Part shown: in pieces, positions 1 through 8,663 of the stretch | Layout: every line of letters starts with the position of its first letter | Position numbering within the stretch: the stretch's first letter is position 1 | Source: Polyangiaceae bacterium | GTDB taxonomy: Bacteria > Myxococcota_A > Polyangia > Polyangiales > Polyangiaceae | Direction of reading: 5' to 3' | Assembly (NCBI GenBank): GCA_016719945.1 | Contig: JADJYE010000012.1 | Coordinates: 124,001-188,000, forward strand | DNA length: 64,000 bases | Notes under the pieces: generated by a model | What the model saw: the letters and a program-made list of their open reading frames with translations, nothing else | What the model was told of the DNA's origin: nothing | The model's database searches: none | Translations under genes and position numbers: made by a program

Positions 1-989
1 CGGAACGGGCTGCGCTCGTCCTCGTGGTGGAGGGTGACCGCGGTGGTCAGCAGCTCGGTGTTGATCTCCTCGTACGGGTGCTCCTCGATCTTGAAGCGGA
101 AGCCCGGCGTCAGGGCCCAAGCGGTCGCGGCGCCCTCGTACAGGTCTCGACGGGATTGGATGGAGTCGAGCATCACCTGCGACCACTGCTTGACGACGGC
201 GTCGTTCGTGGAGCGGGCAGGGAACGCGTAGACCTCGAGCGCGTGCTCCCCGTCGTCCTTGCCCTCCACGGTGGCCTCGACGTTGAACCGCGGGCGCTCG
301 AAGTCGTAGTCGCGCAACATCACCTTGTCGCTGACGACGCGCGCCGACTCGCTGATCTTCCAGACCTTGTCCCGCCCTTGGTCGAACCCGAACTCGGGCC
401 GGTACGCGAGCGAAGACGGCGTCGCGTCGCCGAGCCCGAGCGGGTCGTCGAAGAACACGACCTCGCCGGAGGCGTGATCGACCGTGAACGCGATGCCCTC
501 CTCCGACAGCAGGCGCCGGATGAAGTCCCAGTCGGTCTCCCGGTATTGAACGACGTACTCGCGCGGCTCATAGGAGCCGGTGAGCGAGAACCTCAGGTCC
601 TTCACCCCGGCCGCCTCGCAGACCTGCTTGACGATCTCGTCGACCTTCTTCTGCTGGAAGGTGCGGCAGTCGGTGCGCTTGGTGAGCCGCCAAAGCTTCG
701 GCCGCACCTCGACGCGCACGAACGGACGGCCCGCAGTGTCGATGCGGCGCTCCGCGGCGACCACGATGCCCTTGAAGGACCTCGCCGCGCCGAAGTCTTC
801 GAGGTCCCCGATGCGAGCGTCGACCTCGCCGTTGAGGAGCGTCGCCGGCTTCGGGAGCGGGTCTTTGGTGAGCCTGGCCTCGAGCAGCGGGAGCTCGTCG
901 AGGCGCTCCTCGATGTGCAGGGTGAGGACATCGAACGAGTCGCCCGCGAGATCGAACGTCGCCTTGGTGCCGTGCTTTTCGTCGGCCAT
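1..989 (-). CDS. vgrG: type VI secretion spike protein VgrG, N-terminal part (cut by window edge)
   Basis: VgrG trimers form the tip of the type VI secretion tube and puncture target cells. This minus-strand frame opens at ATG 989 and is still open at base 1, so about 329 N-terminal residues are visible and the rest lies to the left. The visible part matches the gp27-like N-terminal half: it contains YEPREYVVQYRETDWDFIRR, which parallels the YPPREYIVQYRETELELIHR segment of the neighbouring VgrG, followed by a LSEEGI sequence where the neighbour has MEEEGI. The start lies 3 bases beyond the stop of that neighbour, so the two are co-transcribed tandem vgrG genes. The gp5 OB-fold and beta-helix are outside the window. 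It could be any VgrG subtype, and a C-terminal effector domain cannot be excluded. Confidence 0.85.
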   Translation of the reverse strand, partial: MADEKHGTKATFDLAGDSFDVLTLHIEERLDELPLLEARLTKDPLPKPATLLNGEVDARIGDLEDFGAARSFKGIVVAAERRIDTAGRPFVRVEVRPKLWRLTKRTDCRTFQQKKVDEIVKQVCEAAGVKDLRFSLTGSYEPREYVVQYRETDWDFIRRLLSEEGIAFTVDHASGEVVFFDDPLGLGDATPSSLAYRPEFGFDQGRDKVWKISESARVVSDKVMLRDYDFERPRFNVEATVEGKDDGEHALEVYAFPARSTNDAVVKQWSQVMLDSIQSRRDLYEGAATAWALTPGFRFKIEEHPYEEINTELLTTAVTLHHEDERSPF

Positions 990-992
990 CGG

Positions 993-3239
993 TCATGCCC
1001 CCATCTTCAGCGAGCTGCCCAGCTTGACCAGCAGCGCGGTCTCGAAGGCGATCTTCGAGCCCTTCATCAAGATCGGCCCTCCGCCGAGCTTGAGCACCGA
1101 GCCCCCGCCCTTGAGGTCGCCGATCGCGCCGATGAGGGTGATCATCGGGGCCTTGACCGTGTAGTCACCGGCGACCTTGGAGTAGTGCAGCCCGCCGACG
1201 AGGTTGGTCATCATCGCGTCGGATTCGGTGGAGAAGGTGCCCTTGACGATGTGCAGGTCGGCCGCGAGCAGCTGCGCCATCTTGTTGCCGGAGATGGTCT
1301 CGTTCCAGGGGCCCTTGCAGATGTCGATCTTGGCGACGCCGATGGTCTCGCTGCAGTTGCCGCCGAACTCGTCGCTGATCGAGGCGACCGAGCCGGTGAG
1401 CATCACGGCGCCCACCGAGCGAGAGATGTTACCGGCGATGGTGTGCTGGATGCCGTTGCAGATGACCGTCATGTTGGCCCCTACCTCGTAGGAGCGGTCT
1501 CCGCCGATCTTCTCGACGTAGTTGCTGATGGCGTTGTCGACGGCGTTGCCGCCGACCGAGATCGACTGGTTGCCCCCGACGTTGGCGGAGCCGACCGAGC
1601 CGACGCTCGCCGTCTGGTTGCCGGAGATGCTGGTCGACTGGTTCGCGCCGACCGAGCGGGACGCGTTGACCTTGATGGTCGTCGCGTCGTTGGCGCCGAC
1701 CGTCTCGTTCTGGTCGTGCTCGACCGTGACGTTGAGATCTTTCTGGGCCGTCAGGTTGAAGCCCTGGCTGCCTCCGCTGTCGCCGAGCTTGATCTCGTTG
1801 AAGCCTGCGCCCCCCGGTGAGGTCGCGCTCTTGATGGCGCCCGAGGTCTTCGTGCCTGGCAGCGCGTACGGCGGCGTGCGCTCGGCGTTGTACAGGCGGC
1901 CGAGCACGAACGGTCGATCGGGGTCGCCGTCCATGAAGGCGACCGAGACCTCCCAGCCGACCCGCGGGATGATGACCTGTCCGCCGAGGGGGGCCTGCAT
2001 CACGCGCAGCCAACAGCTCGACTTGTCGTCGAACTGGCCCACGCGGTCCCAGCGGAAGCGGACCTTCACGCGGCCGTATTGGTCGGTGTGGATCTCCTCT
2101 TCGCCCATGCTGGGCCCCGTGACCATCGCGGTCTGGAGGCCGTGGATCTTCGGCTTCTTCGTCTTGCGGGCGGCCCCGAACGGGGCGCCCTCGGGGATCG
2201 CGACCACGTCGTTCTCGACCTGGTTGCCCGAGGGCGCGTCGTCGTCGCGCCCGGCGCCGGTCATGCTCTGCCGACCGCGCGAGCGGAGGTCGGTGATGAC
2301 GTACGACTTGTTGAGCGACTCCTGGGCGGCGCCGGTGACGGCGAACATCTTGCCGACCTCGAGGTTCGAGGCGTTCGTCGTCGCGCGCGAGGTGATCGCT
2401 TCAGCGCGCAGCTCCTCCAGGCGCGCCGCGGCCTTTCGCTCGCCGTCTTGTCCCTTCAGGAAGCCCGCGGGGTACTCGTAGTACGGCTGTGGTATGACGA
2501 AGGGCGCGTCACGCGTGGCCTCGGGCTTCATGTCGGGCTTCTCGAAATCGAAGTCCCGCAGGTGCACGGACGAGGTCGCCAGACGCGAGGTGACCTCGAA
2601 GGAGAACAGCGGGTCGGTCGCGCCGGTGCCGGCAGAGAGGCCGAGCACCGTGGGGACCGCGAGCTGCTCCGCGATCGCCTCGGTCGTGTCGGACACGATC
2701 ATCGTGGCCTCACCGCCCGAGTGCGAAAAGAAGTAGAAGATGCCTTCTTCTTCCATCAGCCGGTGGATGAGCTCGAGCTCGGTCTCGCGGTATTGCACGA
2801 TGTACTCGCGCGGCGGGTAGTCGGTCCGCAGGCGCCAATCGACCTTGTCGACGCCCGCGGCGGCGAGCAGCTCCTTGATGACGTCGACGGGACCGTTGTC
2901 CTGGTAGATGCGGGAGTCCTCGCGGTGCGCGAGGGCCGCGAGCGGAGGGACCAAGCGCACGCGAAAGACGAGCTGGGTGCCGTCGTGGTGGACGAACTCG
3001 CAGCGGTCGCAGATGCCGGTCAAAGAGCGCTCACGGCCGCGATCGGTGTCGATGATGAACAGGGTCATCGACGTGCGCAGCGCGGCGAGCGGCTTGAACG
3101 ACGTGTCCTTCGTCGTGAAGGTGACGACGGCCTCGTAGGGCGTCGAGAGCGCCTCGAACAGGTCGTACGCCGACGGCGTGTTGTCGACGGGGAGGACCTC
3201 ACCGACGAGCTTGAACTCGACCTTCGCGCTCGCTGCCAT
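993..3239 (-). CDS. vgrG: type VI secretion spike protein VgrG
   Basis: Complete 748-residue VgrG. The gp27-like region fills roughly residues 1-370 (with YIVQYRETELELIHRLMEEE near 170). A gp5-type OB fold follows, with HTDQYGRVKVRFRWDR and then PRVGWEVSVAFMDGDPDRPF near 430-450. From about residue 500 the sequence becomes short Gly/Asn/Val-rich repeats of the VGxNxxxxIxGN kind, the signature of the trimeric beta-helix needle. The C-terminus continues as beta-helix-like sequence and no extra enzymatic effector domain is recognisable. ATG 3239 is the natural start. It lies between a second vgrG (3 bp downstream) and a linker-rich protein (54 bp upstream), so it is probably the middle gene of a T6SS cargo operon. 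No sheath, baseplate or PAAR gene is visible in the window. Confidence 0.93.
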   Translation of the reverse strand: MAASAKVEFKLVGEVLPVDNTPSAYDLFEALSTPYEAVVTFTTKDTSFKPLAALRTSMTLFIIDTDRGRERSLTGICDRCEFVHHDGTQLVFRVRLVPPLAALAHREDSRIYQDNGPVDVIKELLAAAGVDKVDWRLRTDYPPREYIVQYRETELELIHRLMEEEGIFYFFSHSGGEATMIVSDTTEAIAEQLAVPTVLGLSAGTGATDPLFSFEVTSRLATSSVHLRDFDFEKPDMKPEATRDAPFVIPQPYYEYPAGFLKGQDGERKAAARLEELRAEAITSRATTNASNLEVGKMFAVTGAAQESLNKSYVITDLRSRGRQSMTGAGRDDDAPSGNQVENDVVAIPEGAPFGAARKTKKPKIHGLQTAMVTGPSMGEEEIHTDQYGRVKVRFRWDRVGQFDDKSSCWLRVMQAPLGGQVIIPRVGWEVSVAFMDGDPDRPFVLGRLYNAERTPPYALPGTKTSGAIKSATSPGGAGFNEIKLGDSGGSQGFNLTAQKDLNVTVEHDQNETVGANDATTIKVNASRSVGANQSTSISGNQTASVGSVGSANVGGNQSISVGGNAVDNAISNYVEKIGGDRSYEVGANMTVICNGIQHTIAGNISRSVGAVMLTGSVASISDEFGGNCSETIGVAKIDICKGPWNETISGNKMAQLLAADLHIVKGTFSTESDAMMTNLVGGLHYSKVAGDYTVKAPMITLIGAIGDLKGGGSVLKLGGGPILMKGSKIAFETALLVKLGSSLKMGA

Positions 3240-3293
3240 GACGAGGCAGACTACGCCGCTCGCCCGAGCATCGCCACGCAGAACAGCCGCTGA

Positions 3294-5102
3294 CTACGTG
3301 CGCTTTCTCTGCTGGATGTAGCCGCGGTAGCGCTGCACGATGCCAAAGTAGCGCTGCCGGATCTCGTCGCTCTTCGAGAACTCCTCGGTCCAGCGCATCG
3401 ACTCTTCGTGGTGCTCGGCCTCGGTCACGCCGTAACGGGTGCGGATGGCCTCTGCGTCGGCCGGGTTCTCGGCGATCTCTGCGGTGAGGGACGCGAAGAC
3501 GTTGAGGGTGAAGCGCTTCGCCTTCGCGGGTTGAGGCGCGGCTTGGGGCCCGGGCTGTCCGCCGAAGGGCAGCGCCTCGCGGGCGGCGCTGGCGACGCTC
3601 GTGCCATCGAACGAGACCGTCCGCGGAGAGGCCTCCGAGCCAGGGGAGCTGGGCGGGGTGGGCGGCGCGTCGGGCTTCTTGGCGAAGGGCGTCGCCTTGC
3701 CGATCGCGGCCGCGACAGCGCCGGGATCGACCATCTTCGTGCGCGGATCGTCGTCGTCGTCGTCGTCCGCCGCGGGAGGTGGCTTGGCCCCCTGCTGGGA
3801 CGACGCGGGGGGCGGGGGCGGCTGTATGGGCGGTTTGCGCTCGAACGGGAGCGCGGCGCCTTGCGCGGCAAAGTGCGAGAGGGCGCCGGGGCCCAGCGTG
3901 CTCGCGAGCGCGGGGTTCTTGCCCTGCATCGCGTCCCGAAGCCGCTGGCGCACGTCGGCGGGGACGTCGATCGGCGCGGTCTCCGAGGCGTGCGCGACGA
4001 GCGGGATGCTGGTCGGGGGCAGGGGGCCCGTCGTCGCGGGCGGCGGCGAGGCTCCGCCCTGCGGCTTGAAGGGCATCGCGTCGCGGACCGCGGCCTCTTC
4101 CTGGGGCGTGGAGGTCCACGTCGAGTTGAGGCTGCGCGCCTGGGGCGCGGTGCTCGGGCCGGCACTGCCCGCGCCGGCACTGCCCGCGCCGGCACTGCTC
4201 GCGCCGGCACCGCTCGGGCCGGCACTGCTCGCGCCGGCACCGCCCGGGCCGGCACCGCCCCGGGCGGAGGCCGGCGGGCTCGGAGCGGGCGGGGGGTTCG
4301 CGCCTTTGAACGGCGTGGCGGTAGGAGGCACGATCTGATCGAGCGACATCGCCATCGTGCCGTAGGTCCGTGCAGCGGACGCAGCTGCAGGGGCCGCGGG
4401 AGCCCCATCCGGGGGCACAGCGGGCGACACAGCCGGGGGCACGGCGGCCGGAGGCCCCACGGCGGCTGGAGGGGCCGCCGGGGAGACTCGCGCGGGCGGC
4501 GCGACGGCCGCGAAACCTGCGGACGAAGGGTGCTCCCTCGCCGGCGGCATCGGGCTGCGCGCTGCCATCGCGCTAGGCGCGGACATCGCGCTCGGCGCTG
4601 CCGTCGGGCCGGAGGTCATGCCCAGCGCGGCGGCCCCCGCGGAGGGCATCGCGCGCACGAAGGGGGTCGCGCTCCCGGAAGGGTCGATCGGCTCTCGCGC
4701 GGTGATTGGCCCGGCGACGGCCGGCGGAGGCGGGACGTCGATCGCCGCGATCACGGAGCGTAGCGGAGCTCCGAGCTCCGCGTCGGCACCCTCGAGGACG
4801 CCGACGGCGGGTGGGGTGATGGGGGGCTGAGCCTTCTTCGAGCGGTCGCGCTTGAGGCGGGCCTCGAACACCTTGCGCTTCGCGGTGAAGACCGCGTTGT
4901 AGCGGTTGGTCGTCTCGAAGCGCCGGCGCTCGGCCTCATCGGCCATGCGACGCATCCAGTACACCTGCGCCGTGAGCCACTGCTCCTTCGTGAGCTTCTC
5001 GCGCTCGAGGATCGAGTCGAGCTCTCCGCACGCCTCGACCTCGGCGTGCATCGAGGCGTAACGCTCCAGAGGCAGAGGGGGCGATGCCGTCGGCTCGGGC
5101 AC
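3294..5102 (-). CDS. disordered-linker protein next to vgrG, with two related terminal modules
   Basis: 602 residues from GTG 5102; I do not recognise a named family. Two short charged helical modules sit at the ends. The N-terminal one (about residues 28-75) contains LTKEQWLTAQVYW and NRYNAVF; the C-terminal one (about 555-602) contains VTEAEHHEESMRW and QRYRGYI. With W aligned they share the pattern T-x10-W ... [FY]-x4-RY. Between them lie about 480 residues of Pro/Ala/Gly-rich sequence, probably disordered. It carries six A-[TML]-P-F motifs (ATPFVRA, ATPFKGA, AMPFKPQ, ALPFERK, ATPFAKK, ALPFGGQ), a run of seven Asp and a 15-bp tandem repeat. Being directly upstream of two vgrG genes suggests a T6SS accessory or recruitment role, but that is inference. 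Confidence 0.75.
   Translation of the reverse strand: MPEPTASPPLPLERYASMHAEVEACGELDSILEREKLTKEQWLTAQVYWMRRMADEAERRRFETTNRYNAVFTAKRKVFEARLKRDRSKKAQPPITPPAVGVLEGADAELGAPLRSVIAAIDVPPPPAVAGPITAREPIDPSGSATPFVRAMPSAGAAALGMTSGPTAAPSAMSAPSAMAARSPMPPAREHPSSAGFAAVAPPARVSPAAPPAAVGPPAAVPPAVSPAVPPDGAPAAPAAASAARTYGTMAMSLDQIVPPTATPFKGANPPPAPSPPASARGGAGPGGAGASSAGPSGAGASSAGAGSAGAGSAGPSTAPQARSLNSTWTSTPQEEAAVRDAMPFKPQGGASPPPATTGPLPPTSIPLVAHASETAPIDVPADVRQRLRDAMQGKNPALASTLGPGALSHFAAQGAALPFERKPPIQPPPPPASSQQGAKPPPAADDDDDDDPRTKMVDPGAVAAAIGKATPFAKKPDAPPTPPSSPGSEASPRTVSFDGTSVASAAREALPFGGQPGPQAAPQPAKAKRFTLNVFASLTAEIAENPADAEAIRTRYGVTEAEHHEESMRWTEEFSKSDEIRQRYFGIVQRYRGYIQQRKRT
4156..4260. repeat. seven-unit 15-bp tandem repeat inside a coding linker
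   Basis: Seven consecutive imperfect 15-bp units of the form g(g/c)gccggcac(t/c)gc(c/t)c. On the minus strand they encode repeated five-residue blocks made of Gly, Ala, Ser and Pro in the linker of the vgrG-adjacent protein. Because the unit is a multiple of three, gain or loss of units changes linker length without breaking the frame. Confidence 0.9.
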
Positions 5103-5164
5103 GACCGGAACGTACCACGAGGCTCGCTCCCCAAGCGGAGCCTCATTCGGTAGGCTCCGCGCTC

Positions 5165-7150
5165 ATGACCCATCGCGCCGATCCCGCCCGGCCCCTCCGT
5201 CGTCTCGCGCCCCGACCGACCGGTCGGGGCTGGGCCCTCGCCGCGCTCGTCGCGATCGCCTGCTCGCCGAGCGCCCCGCTCACGCCCTCGCCGCCTGCAC
5301 CGACCGGCAGCGACGCTCCGCTGGCTGCAGGCGACGGGCAGACCACCCCGACGGGGCCGGCGACGGTCGAGGAGGCGGTTCGGTTCGCGGCCGACGTCGA
5401 CCAAGGGCTTCGCAAGGTGCTCACCGAGCAGATGCGGGCGGATTGGATCAACCAGACGTACATCACGGGCGACACCGATCTGCTCGCGGCCGACGCGAAG
5501 GACGCGCAGATGGCGTTCATCACGCAGAAAATCAAGGACTCGGTCCGGTACAAGGATCTCCAGGGGCTGCCGCCCGACGTCGCGCGCCAGCTCACGCTGC
5601 TCCGCCGGGGGACCGAGCTGCCCGCGCCCAACGACGCGAAGGAGAGGCGCGAGCTCGCCGACCTTGGGGTCGACATGAACAGCCGGTACGGCAAAGGCAA
5701 GCCGTGCTCCGAGACCCTCAAGCGCTTCAAGAAAGCGAAGGCCGCGGACAAGGGCGCGAAGTCCGCGCCGGAGCCGCCGTGCTTCACGGTCGGCGAGCTG
5801 TCGGCGATCCTCGAGGACAAGAGCGCGACGTTCGAGGAGCGAGCCGAGGCGTGGCGGGCGTGGCGCACGATCAGCGTCCCGATGCGCAAGCAGTACGAGC
5901 GCTTCGTAGAGCTTGGGAACAAGGGCGCCAAGGACATCGGCTACAAGGATCTCGGCGAGCTGTGGCGGAGCCGCTACGACCTCACGCCGGCCGAGCTCGA
6001 GGCCGACGTCGAGCGGCTGTGGCAACAGGTCAAGCCGCTGTACGACGACCTCCACTGCTACGCGCGGACCCGGCTCCAGAAGAAGTGGGGCAAGGACAAG
6101 ATCGCCGACGGCGCCCCGCTCCCCGCGCACGTGTTCGGCAACATGTGGTCCCAGGCGTGGGGCGGCATCTACGCCGATCTCGAGCCCTATCCGGGGCAGG
6201 CCTCGCTCGACGTCACGAAGGGCCTGGAGAAGAAGCGGCTCGACGCGAAGGGGATGGTCAAGCTCGGCGAGGCGTTCTTCACCTCGCTCGGGCTCATGCC
6301 GCTGCCGGCGACGTTCTGGGAGCGCTCCATGTTCGTCGAGCCGAAGGACCGTGAGGTCGTCTGCCACGCGAGCGCCTGGGACCTGACGTACGCGGGGGAC
6401 GTGCGTATCAAGATGTGCACGAAGGTGAACGAGGAGGACCTCATCACCGTCCACCACGAGCTCGGGCACGACTACTACTTCCTCTACTACAACAAGCTGC
6501 CCATCCTCTTTCAGGACGGCGCGAACGACGGGTTTCATGAGGGCATCGGCGACACGCTCGCGCTCAGCGTCACGCCCGGCTACCTCGCGGACCTCGGCAT
6601 CTTGAAGGCCGCGCCGAGCAACGACAAAGCCGAGATGAACGTCCTCATGGGACGAGCGCTCGACAAGGTCGCGTTCTTGCCGTTCGGGTTGATGATCGAC
6701 AAGTGGCGCTGGGACGTCTTCAGCGGCAAGACGCCGCCGACGCAGTACAACAAGGCCTGGTGGGATCTGGTCCTCAAGTACCAGGGCATCGTCCCGCCCG
6801 CGCCGCGCTCCGAGGCCGACTTCGACCCCGGCGCGAAGTACCACGTGCCCGCGAACGTGCCGTACCTCAGGTACTTCCTCGCGCACGTGTACCAGTTTCA
6901 GTTTCACCGGGCGCTGTGCAAGGCGTCCGGCTACACCGGGCCGCTCCACAAGTGCTCCATCTACAAGAGCGACGTCGCCGGGAAGAAGCTCGCGGCGATG
7001 CTGTCGATGGGCGCGAGCCAGCCGTGGCCCGAGGCCATGAAGGCGCTCTCGGGCGAGTCGAAGGCCGACGCGGGTGCCCTGATCGAGTACTTCGCGCCGC
7101 TGCAAGCCTGGCTCAAGGAGCAGAACAAGGGCCAGAAGTGCGGGTGGTGA
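5165..7150 (+). CDS. M2-family (angiotensin-converting-enzyme-like) zinc metallopeptidase, lipoprotein
   Basis: 661 residues. The catalytic signature is clear: HHELGHDYYF puts the zinc ligands at His431 and His435 with catalytic Glu432, and DGANDGFHEGIGDTLALSV supplies the third ligand Glu459. That is 24 residues past His435, the same spacing as in ACE (H383/H387/E411). M2 enzymes are dipeptidyl carboxypeptidases; the substrate here is unknown. I chose ATG 5165 because it places a basic n-region and a hydrophobic stretch ending VAIAC, a plausible lipobox, at the N-terminus; the frame extends upstream without a signal sequence. It is divergent from the T6SS-linked gene, with a 62-bp shared upstream region. 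The long Pro/Thr/Ala linker after the Cys is typical of this genome's lipoproteins. Length is close to bacterial M2 peptidases. Confidence 0.9.
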   Translation: MTHRADPARPLRRLAPRPTGRGWALAALVAIACSPSAPLTPSPPAPTGSDAPLAAGDGQTTPTGPATVEEAVRFAADVDQGLRKVLTEQMRADWINQTYITGDTDLLAADAKDAQMAFITQKIKDSVRYKDLQGLPPDVARQLTLLRRGTELPAPNDAKERRELADLGVDMNSRYGKGKPCSETLKRFKKAKAADKGAKSAPEPPCFTVGELSAILEDKSATFEERAEAWRAWRTISVPMRKQYERFVELGNKGAKDIGYKDLGELWRSRYDLTPAELEADVERLWQQVKPLYDDLHCYARTRLQKKWGKDKIADGAPLPAHVFGNMWSQAWGGIYADLEPYPGQASLDVTKGLEKKRLDAKGMVKLGEAFFTSLGLMPLPATFWERSMFVEPKDREVVCHASAWDLTYAGDVRIKMCTKVNEEDLITVHHELGHDYYFLYYNKLPILFQDGANDGFHEGIGDTLALSVTPGYLADLGILKAAPSNDKAEMNVLMGRALDKVAFLPFGLMIDKWRWDVFSGKTPPTQYNKAWWDLVLKYQGIVPPAPRSEADFDPGAKYHVPANVPYLRYFLAHVYQFQFHRALCKASGYTGPLHKCSIYKSDVAGKKLAAMLSMGASQPWPEAMKALSGESKADAGALIEYFAPLQAWLKEQNKGQKCGW

Positions 7151-7187
7151 AGCGGCGCGACGAACGTCGCGTGGTAGAGTTCGCAGC

Positions 7188-8663
7188 GTGAGGCGCCCGA
7201 GGGCGATCGTTCCGCTCGCTTCGTTGTCCCTGGCTGCGCTGCTCGCTGGCGCGTCCGCCTGTTTCACGTTCGTCAGCTTCGACCTGGAGGATGGGGGCGG
7301 GGGCAGCGGCGCCGCGAACACCGGTGGCGAGGGGGCGGGCGTGTCGACCTCGACCGGAGTCGGTGGAGTCGGCGCCGGGGGCGCCGACGGCGGCGGTGGC
7401 GTAGGCGCGGGCGGCGGAGACCCTTGCGGCTGCGACGCGTCGTCCTTCAACTGCGACGCGGACGCGTGCGGCGCCCGGGCCTGGCCCTGCGGCGCCGGTA
7501 GCGAGTGCTGTGGCGGGGTCTGCTCTCCCGTTGGGGCCGGCAGTGATCCGGTGGCCGAGATCGCCCTGCGCGGCGAGCACGTGGTCGTGCGCTCGAGCTC
7601 CCGGCTGTTGCTCTGGCCGTCGGGGCCGGGCCCCGGGCTCACGCCCGTCGACGAGCTCGATATCGACGACCCGAACGGTACCCTGCTCGGCACGCCCGAC
7701 CACCTCTACTACCGGCCCCAGGACTGCGGGCTGACGCTGGCGAACGTCTGCCTGACCGACGTGGACACGAGCGACTCGGCCCTCAGCTGTCACCAAAGGC
7801 TCAAGCTTTCGAGCATGACCCTCGCGGAGCACATCAACGGGGCCGCGCTCGTCGGCAACGACCTGTACTACGCGCCGAGCTTGACGAGGCAGATCATGCG
7901 GGTCGATGTCAGCGGCTTCCCCGGAGGTGGGGCGGGCTGCGCCGGCGCGCGCGCAGACGGCCCAGTGCCCCAGGCCCTCGTGTCTCAGATGAACCCGCCG
8001 AGCTTCGCTGCGTTCGTTCAGAACCCGTCGCTGCTCGAGCACGACCCGATCGGACGAGACGTGTGGTGGAGCACGTTCGGGGAAAACGGGTGCGTGTACC
8101 AAGCCGACCTCGCCGACTGCGCGACGACACCTTGTATCGTCGACTGCGCGTTCGAGGATGACGACGTCGATCCCGGTCACCTCACGGCCAGCGGCGCTGG
8201 GGTGTTCCTGGCGACGAGCGCCACGACCAACCAGGTCGACGGCCCCGTGCTGCGCATCCCGCGCGCCAGCCCCCAAGAAGCCGCTTTCATCGGGGAGACA
8301 GCCGCCCGCTGGCCGATCGACTCCGACGAGAGCTACCTGTTTGCGTCGCTCCCGGCGGGCGGAGGGCAGCGCGCCGCGGTGGTGGCCCTGCTCTTCAACG
8401 ACGCAAACCCTGGTGGCTTCGAGGTCGGCCGCGCGTACGCCGACCTCGGCGCTCTGACCATCACCGCGCTCGACGCGTCGGATCCCGACTACGTCTACTT
8501 CGGGACGGCGTTCGGGCTCTACCGCTGGCGCAAGCCGCCGTGCCCCGAGGGGGACGCGGGCACCTGCGGCGACGGCTGCGTCTGGGCCGACGAGCAGTGC
8601 GACGACGGCAACCTCGAGGGCGACGACGGCTGCAGCGCGCTGTGCACCTTGGAGGCGCAGTGA
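7188..8663 (+). CDS. lipoprotein with Gly-rich linker and DUF4215-type Cys-rich C-terminus
   Basis: 491 residues from GTG 7188. A signal peptide ends in the lipobox ASAC. About 60 residues of Gly/Ala/Thr-rich linker follow, then a Cys-rich knot (GDPCGCDASSFNCDADACG). The central 300 residues read like a beta-propeller or readout-type exported domain, with repeated DxLYYxP and VYFGT strands. The C-terminus has CGDGCVWADEQCDDGN and DGCSALC, the DUF4215 (myxobacterial Cys-rich) repeat pattern. The function is unknown; a surface-displayed role is likely. Its TGA overlaps the GTG start of the downstream kinase by 4 bp, so the two are translationally coupled and may act together, for example as exported partner and transmembrane kinase. 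Confidence 0.8.
   Translation: MRRPRAIVPLASLSLAALLAGASACFTFVSFDLEDGGGGSGAANTGGEGAGVSTSTGVGGVGAGGADGGGGVGAGGGDPCGCDASSFNCDADACGARAWPCGAGSECCGGVCSPVGAGSDPVAEIALRGEHVVVRSSSRLLLWPSGPGPGLTPVDELDIDDPNGTLLGTPDHLYYRPQDCGLTLANVCLTDVDTSDSALSCHQRLKLSSMTLAEHINGAALVGNDLYYAPSLTRQIMRVDVSGFPGGGAGCAGARADGPVPQALVSQMNPPSFAAFVQNPSLLEHDPIGRDVWWSTFGENGCVYQADLADCATTPCIVDCAFEDDDVDPGHLTASGAGVFLATSATTNQVDGPVLRIPRASPQEAAFIGETAARWPIDSDESYLFASLPAGGGQRAAVVALLFNDANPGGFEVGRAYADLGALTITALDASDPDYVYFGTAFGLYRWRKPPCPEGDAGTCGDGCVWADEQCDDGNLEGDDGCSALCTLEAQ

Noticed and set aside
24..1820. A very long open frame on the plus strand opposite the vgrG genes
   Set aside because: It is antisense to well-supported vgrG sequence, and the translation is Arg/Leu/Val/Asp-rich without domains. 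Such frames are expected in GC-rich DNA.
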